Shown: in pieces, positions 1 through 11,670 of the stretch
Position numbering within the stretch: the first letter of the stretch is position 1
Layout: each line of letters opens with the position of its first letter
Assembly (NCBI GenBank): GCA_039583875.1
Contig: CM077167.1
Span: forward strand, 149,809,010-149,873,009
Origin: Platanthera guangdongensis
Lineage: Eukaryota; Streptophyta; Magnoliopsida; Asparagales; Orchidaceae
DNA length: 64,000 nt
Direction of reading: 5' to 3'
Translations under genes and position numbers: made by a program
Notes under the pieces: generated by a model
Told to the model about the DNA's origin: nothing
The model's database searches: none
Seen by the model: the letters and a program-made list of their open reading frames with translations, nothing else

Positions 1-1851
1 TAATTTCAATCAATTCCTCTCTTCAATATGGAGTTATGGACTTGGTCTCATGAAGAATGGTGGTCTATAGCTGGAGCATTGGAGGAAAAAAAGGACAGTC
101 TTATCCTATTCCTTGGCTAGAGAAAGAAGATGAACAACCTTCCTTAGATTTGCTTCAAGATCTGCATAGATTTGTTAGATGCAGACCAAACTGGATTTAT
201 TTTGTGTATACAGCTGTGTTCAAGCCACTTTTTAGGCATGTTCCAGCCAGAATCATCCCTTGGGATCAATAAGAAAGTTGTAGACCTCGGAAAGATCTTT
301 TTGAAAAAGGGTGGCACATTTTATGGAGAGCTTTGTAGCTCTTTAAATCTTAAGTTAAAAATGTTGTGGCGTAGACTAACTATAATCAAGTTCCCAACAA
401 AATATTTCTTATTATACACAGCCAGGTTCAAGACTAGTTTAAGCATGATACATTTAGATCTGGACTTCGAGCTTCTAATTACAGACCTCTTTCCTACTCT
501 TGACAATATCCTCCCCCTTTTTTTTCTCTTATTCATTAGTAACAGACCATTCAACAGCTATCCCTCACCCTTCTTTAGTTCGAACATTGTGACTTGATAA
601 CACTTTTGGCATCACAGTAACACCCTCACTCCTTCTGGCCTCCCTAGCAGGCCCAGACTAATATACTTCACCATACAAGTCAGTGTTTTGCTATATATTT
701 TTATACTATAAGGAAAGACTAAAGTCACCATGGTGTAACTTTGGATACCCAAAATACCCTAAAAAATCTTCTTTATTTCAAAACTCTCTTATTTTTTTGC
801 CATTTGGTTTTCCCGACTCGTTCCCCTCAGAATGATGCATTAATTTGCATATCCTCCTCAAAAACTACTGCTACACGTTACTCTTATCATTGACCACTGC
901 CTGCCCGCTGAATGACTTTGTATCACGTAACCTCTACATAAACGCTAAGGTATTGGTGCATGGGTCTTTATCATGCTTCCTCCTCGACAGAGCTTCAACC
1001 ACTCCAAAGCTCCTCCTCCATAAAGTCTCCTACGCAACTCCTCCTTCCTAGCTCATTCTCGACAGATCCTTCCTCCTCACTACCTCCTAATTCAATGCTA
1101 AGGTATCGATCCAGCACACCTCCTCATTCTTACTCAGCGCACCTCCGCAGCTCTTCTTCGACAATCTCTCTTACTTAGCGCACCTCCTCATTCATTTTTT
1201 CTTTCTCCGAAGGAATAATGTGCTTCCAAGCTCAGCGCACCTCTCCTCCATTCGTACTTGGTGGCAACCTGACACTCCACGTTCTCTCCTAGTAAAGATT
1301 TCCAAGCAGTTCTTTTTCGATTTTTTGGGATTTCTCTGCTCTTTTGCGCTTTGAAATCTTTCCATTCATGTAGTTATGAACTCATATTTTTTTTATTTTC
1401 ATTCAATCAGTTATGAACCCTTATGCAGAACAATCTATTGGATTATTAGCAATCTTTTCTATTTTTTAATTCTTGTGCTAACATAGGATATATGAACACG
1501 TATTTGTGTTTATATCAATTCAGAAGTGGAACTACAGGACGGAAGAAAAGGAGGGAAATCTCAAGTTAAACAAGTCATAAACACACATTTTATTTCAGAG
1601 TGCTTATGAACACGTATTTTTTATTTTCATATTTAGAACTTGCAATCTCAAAACACGCAATCACAAGTTAGGATTTTTAATTGTTGTGCTAACATAGTGT
1701 TTATGAACACGCTTTAGATTTTTTTGTTCATGATTACATATTTTCAGAAGTGGAATTGCTGGTATAAGAGGCCTGGAAGAAAAAGTGGGATATTACTTTA
1801 TATATTCTAGATTTTGTGTGTGAAATGTACAACTATCAATTCATTGACAAT
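1..1851. other. Unassigned flank left of Copia-1
   Basis: No recognisable gene or transposon domain. The largest open stretches (roughly 57-272 and 172-597) overlap in different frames and match no family I know. Around 960-1260 the DNA is CTCC/TCCTC-rich, with GCGCACCTCCTCATTC-like phrases recurring. A TATA-like ATATATTTTTATA lies near 692. It could be a decayed promoter and 5' leader of a host gene or an old repeat. I cannot decide. Confidence 0.5.
1374..1790. repeat. Degenerate tandem repeat with TATGAACACG core
   Basis: The phrase TATGAACACGTATTT or a close variant occurs near 1374, 1410, 1490, 1606 and 1703. Two longer segments (about 1470-1560 and 1684-1790) share in order the words GTGCTAACATA, TATGAACACG, TTCAGAAGTGGAA and GGAAGAAAA, so they look like an old duplication with a period near 210 bp. 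Function unknown. Confidence 0.4.
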
Positions 1852-1856
1852 CCTAA

Positions 1857-2119
1857 TATTGGAAATGTGAACCAGCTGCTAAAGCTATATGGGAAATGAG
1901 AAAGTGTTAACTAAGGAATAGAAGTCTAAGAGCCATTACTTCGAGAATATAATCCACATTAAATGTATTAATTACTGCAGCTATTATAAAAGCAATCCAT
2001 GTAACCATTTCAAGATATGAACGAATCCAATGAAGCTTGTTGTTTTTCCCTACTTCCTCCCCTGTTTACTTCCATCTACTGTAGAGAGAATAGAGACATG
2101 TGTATCTGATCTTCTATCA
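1857..2119 (+). repeat. 5' LTR of Copia-1
   Basis: It matches 6285-6548 almost completely. It begins TATTGGAAATG and ends TTCTATCA. Using the TA start makes the flanking CCTAA duplication perfect. The usual TG...CA termini are therefore not seen. A TATAAAA box at 1985-1991 is a plausible U3 promoter. Confidence 0.9.
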
Positions 2120-2120
2120 G

Positions 2121-2135
2121 TGGTATCATAGATAG
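2121..2135 (+). promoter_or_regulatory. Primer-binding site of Copia-1
   Basis: TGGTATCATAG begins two bases after the LTR end. It fits the initiator Met-tRNA 3' end (TGGTATCAGAGC) except near its end. Confidence 0.75.
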
Positions 2136-2174
2136 AGGGAGGTTGAATCCTTCATTCCTGTTTCATTGGAGTTC

Positions 2175-5100
2175 ATGACATCATCATCTACCCCGCATTC
2201 CTCTGGTTCGCTCAGTGCTGCCCCCATTTTCAATGGGGAGATGTACGAGCATTGGGCAATCAAGATGGAAACCTATTTCGAGTCTCAGGATCTCTGGGAC
2301 ATTGTCCTGGTTGGTCCAGCACCTGATCCCAAAGCAAAGGAAACTGAAGGAAGTGAAGCAGTGATACCCAAAGGAGAGAAGAAGAAGAACTCCATGGCAC
2401 TGCACATTATCCAGAATGCCGTATCCAGCAGCATTTTCCCACGCATAATGGGAGCAAAAACAGCCAAACAAGCATGGGAAATACTGAAGGATTGCTATCA
2501 AGGAGATAAGAAGGTGATATCCATTCAGAGACATAACTTGCGGCGGCAGTTTGATGATTTAAATATGAAAGAAGGAGAAAAACTATTTGATTACCTTCCA
2601 AGAATAACAAACATAACCAACCAACTCAGCAACCTTGGAGCTTCCATACCAGACTCTGAAGTTATGCTGAAGATACTAAGGAGCATGGCCAATACCTATG
2701 AACATGTTGCGGCAGCAATTGAAGAGAGCAATGATGTTGAAGCTCTCTCCATATCTATCCTTGTAAGTAAAATCCAGTCTCATGAAGAAAGGATGAAAAG
2801 GTTCACTCACAGCCTTGATCATGCCTTGCAAGCAAAATTATCTCTTGGAAGGAAGAATCAAGATAAGAAAAGTTCTAAGCAGCAGAGAAATTACCAAGGA
2901 GGACCTTGGAGCTCTGGAAATCAAAATTATCACACCAAGCAGCATCTGGGTACAAAACTCGCTGCATTTTTGAATTCTGAAACATCAGTGTTTTGCAACC
3001 TATGCAAGAAGGCTACTCATGATACTTCCAAATATTATTACAAGTGTAAAAGATGCCGCAAGCCAACCCACTTTGATAAGGACTGCTGGTTCAAGAATAA
3101 GGAGAGAATAGAAGATGCAAAGTTCACTGAAGAACAGAAGATACAAGAAGAGAAATTGTTCCTTACCACTTGCATGGAGGCCACTGTACCTGAAAAAACA
3201 ACCCAATGGTACATTGACTCTGGCTGTTCAAATCATATGACCCATGACATCACCCTATTTGATACCTTGGACAAAACATTCAAGTCCAAGGTAATCCTCG
3301 GTGATGGAAAGAGCAAGGAGATTGAAGGAAAGGGGAATATCATAATCAGCAATCTGGATGCAGGGGAGCAGACATTACAGGGAGTGAACTATGTACCCTC
3401 CCTAGCACAGAATTTACTAAGTGTGGGGCAAATGGTAGCTCATGGGTATAGCTTCCTTTTTGACTCAAATGCATGTACTATCTATGACCCATCCCAGAAA
3501 AACATTGCCTGCACACAAATGACGAACAACCACATATTTCCTATCAATCTTGACTCAATAAAACTATCTACCCCTACTGCCTTGACCTGTTATGAAGACC
3601 AGACAATTATGTGGCATCAAAGTCTCGGGCACTTGAACTACAACTCAATCAAACTGCTATTTGAAGACAGGATGGCAGCTGACCTTCCCCCATTGCAAAT
3701 ACAACTACAACAACATCAACATTACAGTACGTGTGCTCTTGCAAAGTCACACAGGATGCCCATTCCCCCAACTCAATCACAAAGTACACAGCCTTTGGAA
3801 GTGGTTCTCTGTGACTTGTGGGGGCCTGCGACAACAACATCATATGGGGGTAAGAAATACTTTTTCTTGCTTATTGATGATTATAGTAGATATTCTTGGA
3901 TCTATTTCCTAGAGAAAAAGTCAGATGCCTTATCCCTGTTTATGGATTACAAAAGAGAAGTAGAAAACAAGTTAGAAAAGAAAATCAAGACCTTAAGGAG
4001 TGATAATGGTGGAGAATTCACCTCCCATGCATTTGATCACTGCTGTAGAATCCATGGAATTAAACATGAGTTCACAGTCCCGGGATCCCCACAATAGAAT
4101 GGTATAGTAGAAAGAAAAAACAGGACCATAACAGAAATGGCAAGGTCCTTAATGATTCACAAACACCTGCCCAAGCAGTTTTGGGCTGAGGCTGCAAATA
4201 CATTAGTGTACATCTTGAATAGTTGTCCAACTAAAGCCTTGCAACAAGCCACCCCATATGAGAAGTTGTTTAAGAAAAAGCCAAAACTTGGACATCTAAG
4301 AACTTTTGGGTGTATAGCCTATGCCCATATCCTTAAAGAAAAAAGAGACAAACTAGACAACACTAGCATAAAATGCATTTTTACTGGGTACAGTGAAATT
4401 AGAAAGGCTTATAGGCTCTATGACCCGGCAACACAGTCCTTGGTGGTGTCTAGAGATGTTGTGTTTCATGAAGGAATGTGCTAGGTCTGAGATTCAGACA
4501 ATAGAGATACGATCATCTCTTCTGGAGGCCCGGTTGTGCCCACTGGGAGCACCTTCCTGGAGACTCCAAAAGATCACCTGCAAGAGCATCAGCCTGCTTC
4601 AGATTTTGAATACCAAAATGAACCTGAAAGGCACCTCTATCTGACTCAGAAGAGTCTTCTCATATGTCATCACCACCTCCAAGAATGAGAACATTAGAAG
4701 ATATATATGCAGACTCCTGTCTTGCCCTGCTAACACACACACCAGCTTCGTTTTCAGATGCGACCACAGTTACTGAATGGAAGACAGCAATGCAAGAAGA
4801 AATGGAGTTAGTTGAGAAGAATAAAACTTGGAGTTTGGTGCCGAGGCCAAACCATAAAAATGTAATAGGTCTGAAATGGGTATACAAACTCAAGTGTAAT
4901 AAAGCAGGAGAAGTAATCAAACATAAAGCCCGAATTGTGGCTAAAGGGTTTAGCCAAAACTTTGGGCAAGACTTTCAAGAAACCTTTGCTTCAGTTGTAA
5001 GAATGGAAACAATCAAATTAATACTCGCTGTTGCTGCTAACCACAAATATCCAATTTACCATTTAGATGTTAAATCATCCTTCTTGAATGGAATGTTGAA

Positions 5101-6298
5101 TGAAGAGATTTATGTAGAACATCCAGATGGGTTCCAGAAAAAGGGGAAGGAAAGCAATGTCTATCAACTTCACAAGGCACTTTATGGCCTCAAGCAAGCC
5201 CCGAGAGCATGACACTCTAACATCACCTCATTCTTCCATGATGAAGGCCTCTCAGCCAGCAAGAATGAACCATCCTTATACCTCAAAAGGAAGGAGGGAG
5301 CAATTGACCTTATTATCTGCCTGTACGTTGATGATCTCCTCGTTACTGGAAGATCGGAGGCTGCAATCAACCAATTCAAGAAGAAGATGAAGCAAAGGTA
5401 TGAGATGACAGATTTGTGGCTACTAAAATTTTTCCTTGGATTGCAGGTCAAGCAAAGCCGGGGGCACATATACCTGTCCCAGGAATCATATGCCAGAGAC
5501 CTTCTAAAGAAATTCAATATGGTCGACTGCAATCCAAGCTTAATACCGATGGCACCTGGAGAACGTCTATGCAAAGCTAGAACAGAAGAAGAAAAGGTAG
5601 ATGCAGAGAATTATCGAAGTCTTGTTGGGTCTCTCATCTATCTCACCCATACAAGACCCGATATAGAACATGTTGTAAATTTGATTGCAAGGTTTGTCAG
5701 CCAGCCAACAAGGAGCCATCTTAACGCCGCAAAAAGGATCCTTAGATACATTCAAGGGATGAAGCAGCTGGGCATCCACTTCACCCCAGACTCATCTCCC
5801 TCACTCAATGGATTCTGTGATTCTGATTGGGGGGGGGGGTCAGTTGATGACAGAAAAAGCACTCGAGGTTTTATTTTCTTCATCGAATCCAATCCTATAG
5901 CGTGGAGCTCACGGAAACAACAGACGGTGGCACTATCAACTACGGAAGCTGAGTATATGGCCTTAAGTTCAGCAATCTATGAAGGGATATGGCTGAAAAG
6001 GATGATTAAAGAACTAATCAGAGAAGAAAGCAAGCCAATCCTACTGAAGTGCGATAATATGTCAGCAATTGCACTTGGAAAGAACCACGTATTCCATAAC
6101 AAAAGTAAACACATCGAAATAAAGCATCATTTCATTAGAGAGAAGATAGAAGCCCAGGAAGCGTCCATCGAGTTCTGCAACTCAGAGGAACAAGTCGCCG
6201 ACATCTTCACCAAAGCGCTGCCTAGGGCATGCTTCCTCCAGTTGCGGGAAAAATTGAAGCTCGACGCGCCGGCTCAAGAAGGGGTATTGGAAATGTGA
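2175..6298 (+). pseudogene. Copia-1 gag-pol polyprotein, broken
   Basis: First ATG at 2175. Gag (about residues 1-330) carries the zinc knuckle CKRCRKPTHFDKDC near 3040-3080. A second knuckle just before it has Tyr in place of its last Cys. Protease is WYIDSGCSNHMTH (about 3208). Integrase has MWHQSLGHLN and SDNGGEF, but the first Cys of its zinc pair is Tyr (YSTC). Reverse transcriptase shows [19 protein letters not shown] and LYVDD (about 5317-5334). RNase H shows TTEAEYMAL and KHIEIKHHF. Breaks are TAG at 4095, TAG at 4482, TGA at 4488, a frameshift near 4635, and TGA at 5210 replacing the Trp after PRA. The rest of RT after 5212 stays in the same frame through to 6298. Family is secure. 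The copia lineage is not resolved. Confidence 0.9.
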
Positions 6299-6548
6299 AC
6301 CGGCTGCTAAAGCTATATGGGAAATGAGAAAGTGTTAACTAAGGATTAGAAGTCTAAGAGCCATTACTTTGAGAATATAATCCACATTAAATGTATTAAT
6401 TACTGCAGCTATTATAAAAGCAATCCATGTAACCATTTCAAGATATGAACGAATCCAATGAAGCTTGTTGTTTTTCCCTACTTCCTCCCCTGTTTTACTT
6501 CCATCTACTGTAGAGAGAATAAAGACATGTGTATCTGATCTTCTATCA
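6285..6548 (+). repeat. 3' LTR of Copia-1
   Basis: Near-identical to 1857-2119, with four substitutions and one extra T. It is preceded by the purine tract AAGAAGGGG and followed by CCTAA. It carries the same TATAAAA box at 6413-6419. Confidence 0.9.
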
Positions 6549-6553
6549 CCTAA

Positions 6554-7057
6554 TACTGTATGATTTGCTTACCGGTCGAATTTCTTTTCCCCGAGTCTTC
6601 GCAAACTAGACTTTAGAATAGCGCCTGAAGCGTCTCAGTCAGATATCTAGATTCTAGATCTAGATACAAAAGATTTGAATGGCTGCATAACAGCCCAAAG
6701 CACACTACTAAATGGGTGTCACACAGGAAAGAAATGGGATGACTGGTTGAGGAATATGCAGAAATATTCTACTCCTGAACGACTTGCCTCTTTCTCTATG
6801 AAAAGAGCATATGAGGTGTCGCTCTACTGCACATATACGTGTTATGAAATAATAGATCTAATTGTTGTTCCGAAAGAAAAGAAGAGATATTTTAATCGTT
6901 GTGTAAGAAAAGGAGAGACTTTGTTTATGTACACATTTTTTAAATTGTTGTGCTGATGTTACTTTGCATATGCACAGTACATTCACAAAAAAGAACGAAG
7001 ATAAATGGATAAGCAAAAAAAATAAAAATCTAATATAGAGAGAGAATGCACTGGCAC
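6554..7057. other. Unassigned flank between Copia-1 and hAT end
   Basis: This is the right-hand side of the Copia-1 target site. An open stretch at about 6675-6956 has no recognisable domain. The last 100 bases are A-rich. I see no convincing gene or RNA. Confidence 0.45.
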
Positions 7058-7736
7058 CAGGCCTGCCCAAAAGTCCCGATCGGGCCGGCCCGGACCGGGC
7101 CTGATCGGGCCCGAGCTTTTACAAACCGGGCCGAGCCCGGGCCCTTTCTTTATCGGGCTCGGGCCGGGCCCGGGCTTTGACCCCGGGAAGGGGCCCGAGC
7201 CGGCCCCCCGGGCCAGGCCGGGCCGGGCCCGGGCCGGGCCCTCTTAAGAAAAAAAAAACTACTTAAAAAAATTTAAAAAATTGAAATAAAAATTAGAATA
7301 AATTTTTTTATTAACATTGAAATTTTAAAAAACAAAATTACACTTTTAAAAAATAAAAGTAGAAAAAAAATGAAACTTATTATTTTAAATGATAATAAAA
7401 AAATTACATTTTTACAAATTCAGGTTGTCCATCTCCTCTTCAATTTCCTCGGAGCTCTCTTCCAACGCTGAAATGTGTTGCTTCATATTCGTAGCATCCA
7501 AATATTCCTTGTAGCAGATGCATAGCTCGAGTGATTCTGTATTTAGTCGGCTCCTTCGCGTGTTCAAAATCCTGCCACTAAGTGAAAAAGTGGACTCCGT
7601 AGCTACTGTACTAGCTTGAATTGTTAGTAAATCACGGGCAATATAAGACAAAATAGCATAGGTATTAGCTTTACCTTTTCACCACTTTAAGATATCGAAG
7701 TTTTCGATCTCTTCCGTAGTCATAGAATCACTGAAT
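7058..7736 (-). mobile_element. 3' end of a hAT DNA transposon
   Basis: The minus strand encodes the C-terminal dimerisation region of a plant hAT transposase. Left of it lies a strongly GGGCCC/CGGGCC-rich subterminal region (about 7075-7245), a known style in plant hAT elements. The probable terminal repeat begins CAGGCCTGCCCAAAAG at 7058, with a possible 8-bp duplication ACTGGCAC just outside. The other half of the element is missing, because at about 7736 it abuts Gypsy-B reverse transcriptase. Confidence 0.75.
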
Positions 7737-7740
7737 GTTC
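7412..7740 (-). pseudogene. hAT transposase, C-terminal dimerisation fragment
   Basis: On the minus strand the reading contains YIARDLLTIQASTVATEST, then FSLSGRILNTRRSRL and LCICYKEYLD, the conserved hAT dimerisation block (family consensus: ARD-L-I--STVASE-AFS-GGRVL---RS-L). The same frame extends upstream to about 7740, but a TGA replaces the first Trp of the usual W-W pair just before KGKANTY. Only about 100 residues of a protein usually 600-800 residues long are present, and no catalytic residues remain. It ends with an acidic tail and a stop near 7412. Confidence 0.85.
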
Positions 7741-8238
7741 CGAGAGTACCTATATCTGTTCGTGATTGTGTTCATTGATGATATTCTGGTGTACTATCAA
7801 TCGGAAGCCGATCATGAAAACCACTTACGGTTGGTGTTGAATACGTTGAGGAAGAATAAGCTCTACGACAAGTTCTCGAAGTGCGAGTTTTGACTATCGT
7901 CGGTGGCTTTTCTAGGCCATGTGGTAAGCGGAGAGGGCATAGCAGTGGATCCGGCAAAGATAAGGGCCATACAGGAGTGGCTAGTGTTGTCTTCTGTGGC
8001 TGAAGTCAGGAGCTTCCTTGGACTAGCAGGATACTATAGAAGATTTGTTATGAACTTCTCGCGGATCGCTTTGCCTCTAACCATACTGACGAGAAAGGAT
8101 CAGAAGTTCTTTTGGACGCCGGAGTGCGCACGAGCTTTCGAAGAGCTGAAGTGTCGGTTGACCACGGTGCCAGTGTTGACGTCGCCATGTGGTACTGATG
8201 GATTTGAAATCTACAGTGATGCTTTAGAGAGCGGCTTA
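7737..8238 (+). pseudogene. Gypsy-B reverse transcriptase, left half
   Basis: In frame it reads FREYL, then VFIDDILVY (the RT catalytic Asp pair), then [29 protein letters not shown] and [14 protein letters not shown], ending in the RNase H start [15 protein letters not shown] replaces Trp after KCEF (about 7892). The frame is cut at 8238 by the LTR of Gypsy-A and continues at 17252. The left edge is abrupt, with no upstream RT motifs. Confidence 0.9.
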
Positions 8239-10301
8239 TGTAACGCCCCGAAACTCAAAGGAGCAAAGGGGGACGTTTTGGGCCAGTTTGAGTTCTGGCT
8301 ACAGGCACACGGCCAGGGACACGGGCGTGTCCCAGGGCGTGTCAAGCCCATGTCGACACTAAGACGGGAAGTCGACACTTTGGTCTCGACATTGTGTCGA
8401 GACTGGGCACACGGCCTGCGACACGGGCGTGTCGCAGGGCGTGTCGACCCGTGTCGACGATCGTCCCGGGGAGTCGACGAGATTCGCTCGACGATGCGTC
8501 GAGAGTGGGCACACGGCCTGCGACACGGGCATGTCGCAGGGCGTGTCGACCCGTGTCGACACTCGTCCCGGAAGTCGACGAATCTTGCTCGACGATCGTC
8601 GAGACAAGGCACACGGCCTAGGACACGGGCGTGTCCGAGGCCGTGTCGAGTGTGGAGACCGTGTACACGACCCTGGAGCCCAGGCGTGTCAAGGTGACAC
8701 GGGCGTGTGCCAGGCCGTGTTCGGTCCAGATTGGGCATTTCAGCCCCGAATCGAAGCCATTCATTTCTTTAACTAAAGATCCAACGGCTGGGGGTTGTTC
8801 CTGAAGGGATATACCCGTGAATGGACTTGGAAAACCCTAACTTTTCATAACTTCTCATCTTTCTAAAACCTTAGAGAGAGAGGAGAGCCAAGGGAGTAAG
8901 AAGGAGCTAGATCCCGCCATTAGAGGAGCTTCGGAGCTCCGAATCGCGAGCCGACTCCGGATCTACGGAGGCAACGCTAGTGCGGTGGTTTTCATCCGAT
9001 TACTTTTCCATGACGCCAAAGAGGAACGCAAGGGTAACGATCCTCATCTTGAGCATGAGTAGCTCTCTTTCTTTGCATAGGAAGCCCGCTTTCGCGAGTT
9101 TGCGGAGAGTTGGAGGCGTTCCTTCGGGTAGATATGTGAAGTTCCCATTGTTTAGAGTCCGTAAGCGAGAACGGACATAGGCATGATGTGTGAAGCCTAC
9201 CCGGACATGTTGGTCTGGATCGGTGATGTTGCATTGCATAAATGCCGGAGAAGACTCCGTGCTATTGGTTGTTTTTCGGGTTTTCTACGCGGTAGATTGC
9301 AGCAGGGAGCCTTGGGGACTAACCCAAAGGTGCACCCGGAAAACTGGGCGGATACGAGATCTTGCCAACTTGGTGGCCTGAGAGCCAGCTTGAACATAAT
9401 CAGGTTATGTGAAATGTGATGGAAGTGGGACTCGGGGGAAGTTTGACCTGCGCATATGGTTTAAATTACCGTTGCGGGCGCATATGGTTTAAATTACCGT
9501 TGCGTTGTGATCTCGGGTTAGATGGAACCGTACGCATTCTATGTCATTCGGATTAGAGCCGTTGGCATAAATGAGAGTCTTCGGCGGTCTATGGTTTTAA
9601 TTACCGTGACCCATGCCGGGAAGACAAACTGCTCATTGTTTGGCCGTCCAAAGGTGATGGCGGTGAGTCGGCAGACTTAGACTGCGTTCACCGAGAATGT
9701 GCCCTGAGTGCACGGGGTGTGTGGCCGTTGAGCCTCCGCCTGTGATGAAATGGCTATATATACATTGCTCGCTTATGCTAATGAAATGCAGGGAAGGAGC
9801 ATCGCCACCCCGAGTTGGGGGCGGGATCGTTATAATTTGGTCAACATTGCTGACCGTTGCCTTGTTTTGCCACCGTGCGGTGGTTTGTTGCTTGCAGGTG
9901 CAGCTGGACCAAGCGGTCAATAGCGGGCTAAAGCCCGAATGCGAAGCCGGCCCTTGAAGGCCTAAGTTGGAAGTGTTTACTGCTTTATTCATGTGTGACC
10001 GGCCTGCGTGCCGTGGTTTGTAAAACATGTAATTGGAAGTGAAACATTTTGTAAGGCCTTAAGGCTCATTTTGGGTATTTTGTAATAACATTCCTATTTT
10101 GTATTAGTGGACATTCGTGCTTTAATGCTGGGTTCTTTGTTACAACTTTTATAAACTGCTTCCGCTAGAATGCTCTGTGTAGGACGTTGAGATTGGTTGG
10201 ATGGTTTCCATAAGTAACCACCCGGTCTGTCTGTGGCATACGGCGTCGGGCCCCTGCCGGGCCTACTGCTATATGCTATGTGACAGATAGGGGGTGTTAC
10301 A
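8239..10301 (+). repeat. 5' LTR of Gypsy-A
   Basis: 2063 bp, TG...CA. The block 8300-8740 is packed with short palindromes built on GACACGGGCGTGTC, interleaved with TCGACGA words. It creates long spurious open frames on both strands. A TATATATA at 9755-9762 may be the promoter TATA. A 31-bp phrase starting GCGCATATGG is duplicated in tandem near 9450-9505. Confidence 0.93.
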
Positions 10302-10304
10302 ATT

Positions 10305-10316
10305 TGGTATCAGACT
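10305..10316 (+). promoter_or_regulatory. Primer-binding site of Gypsy-A
   Basis: TGGTATCAGAC begins three bases after the 5' LTR end and fits the initiator Met-tRNA 3' end. Confidence 0.85.
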
Positions 10317-10403
10317 ACTGGTTTTGGTTGGGCTTAAACTGAATTCGTGGGCGAATTCTTTTTAAGGGGTGGTGAGCACATTGTGTGCGTCATCGTTATA
10401 ATG

Positions 10404-10526
10404 GTAAAAGAACCCATGAATGTCCACTTAGAAATGAAAATACTCGTGTTTGAGGAACCTGTGTGTTCCTATAATTACTGTTTGCAATTTTATTTGGTCG
10501 CTTAACGGTGTTTTGTACCACTATAG
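10404..10526 (+). other. Candidate leader intron of Gypsy-A
   Basis: The gag frame is closed by TAG at 10524-10526 and has no ATG before about residue 58. Upstream, ATG at 10401-10403 is followed directly by GTAAAAG. A T-rich stretch ends in CCACTATAG at 10526. Removing 123 nt would join that ATG to GTGACCAGA in frame. Splicing is inferred. A simple ATG-to-GTG mutation at 10527 is the alternative. Confidence 0.45.
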
Positions 10527-11670
10527 GTGACCAGAAGTGGTGTTGGGCCGTCAGAACGTCGAGTTTCTGAGGCTAGTAGTGCACCGGATGTTGCTCCCCC
10601 AACACCTCTATCGGCTGAGAACATACGGTTGGTGGCTGAAGCGGTGTTGGCCGTGATAAATGCGCAGCCTGGAAGGCAAACGCAGCAGCCCGTTCCTGCG
10701 ATGGAGCAAGAACCTCTTCAAGAGGCTGAGCCAAGGAGAGTGGAGCAAGTGGTTGTGGAACCGGTGGTGCCAAGGAGGGCAACTGAAAGGCAACTCAAGC
10801 ATGTAATGAGCTTTAACCCTCCGTTATTCTCGGGGTTGGGAACCCCATCTCAGGCTGAAGACTGGCTCTCCAGGGTGAAGAGAGTCATGACAGCGATGGA
10901 GACGGAGGAGTGGCAAATGACCACCATCGCTACGTTCCTTCTAGACGGTGAAGCGAGGATGTGGTGGGAAGGTTTGGAGCTGCACTTACTGAGAGGTAGA
11001 CAACTTGGTGATGTCTCGATAGAGGAGTTCTCGAGATTGTTCTTGGCTAGATACCTTCCTTCGACGCAGAAGATAGCGTTGGAGAATGAATTCCTGAAGT
11101 TGGTGCAGGGTGAGAGGAGCATGGATGAATATCTCCACGAGTTTACTCGTCTGAGTCGTTATGCTAGTTCCACCATCATGGATGAGGAGCGCAAGACTAA
11201 TCACTTCTACGAAGGCTTGAGAGATGAGTTGAGACTACTACTCTCGGGGCTGATGACGCAGGGTTTCTTAACCTTGTTCAATACTGCCCGGTCCTTGGAG
11301 AAGGACATGAATAATGTGCAAGCAAAGAAAAGCTTGGGAGAGAAGAAATCTGGGTTCAAAGTGCCGACTACTTCAAAGTCTGGCTATCAAAGATTCTTTA
11401 AGAAGCATAGAACTTCGGGTCCAGCTCCTTCTGGTACTTCTGGGACAACCGCGAGTCGGACTCCGGGCGCGTGTTTTACTTGTGGAAAGACGGGGCATTT
11501 CGTCCGTGATTGTTGGAGCGGACGTCCTAAGTCCGACAGAAAGCCGGGAGCTACTTATGAAGAGAAGGGTAAGGCGGTGGAGTCGACCGCATCCCATTAT
11601 GCTCCGGCCCAACCAAGGGTCTACAATCTTGGCCAACAGGAGGCCATCAAACAAGCTAATGTGGTGACAG
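10527..11670 (+). CDS. gag: Gypsy-A Gag (capsid and zinc knuckle)
   Basis: The open frame runs from GTG at 10527 to TAA at 11681. The likely coding exon ends at 11670. Gag would form the cytoplasmic particle that packages element RNA. The retrotransposon gag core is visible from about residue 90 (KHVMSFNPPLFSG, AEDWLSRVKRVM, FLLDGEARMWWEGL, RYLPSTQKIALENEF, ERSMDEYLHEFTRLSRYA). The C terminus is basic and carries CFTCGKTGHFVRDC, an intact CCHC zinc knuckle. About 384 residues is normal for this group. No ATG begins the frame: see the candidate leader intron. The last residues VVTG would be followed in frame by pol after the candidate 76-nt intron. Confidence 0.88.

Larger units (their letters stand above)
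1857..6548 (+). mobile_element. Copia-1, decayed Ty1/copia LTR retrotransposon
   Basis: A complete element by structure. Two LTRs of about 263 bp flank gag-pol, a primer site TGGTATCATAG starts at 2121 directly after the 5' LTR, and a purine stretch AAGAAGGGG precedes the 3' LTR. A 5-bp target duplication CCTAA lies at 1852-1856 and 6549-6553. The domain order protease, integrase, reverse transcriptase, RNase H identifies Ty1/copia. The LTR pair differs at four substitutions and one indel by eye. The coding frame has several stops and a frameshift, so the copy could move only with proteins supplied by another copy. Confidence 0.93.

Noticed and set aside
57..597. Two overlapping open frames near the window start
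   Set aside because: No domain, different frames and no splice or promoter support. Not reported as genes.
6675..6956. 93-codon open frame between Copia-1 and the hAT end
   Set aside because: No recognisable motif, and its tail is low-complexity. It could be chance.
8211..8776. Long overlapping open frames on both strands with Arg/His/Val-rich proteins (also at 15175-15728 and 19131-20704)
   Set aside because: They are translations of the palindrome arrays in gypsy LTRs. The same repeats are open in several frames and show no domain or gene context.
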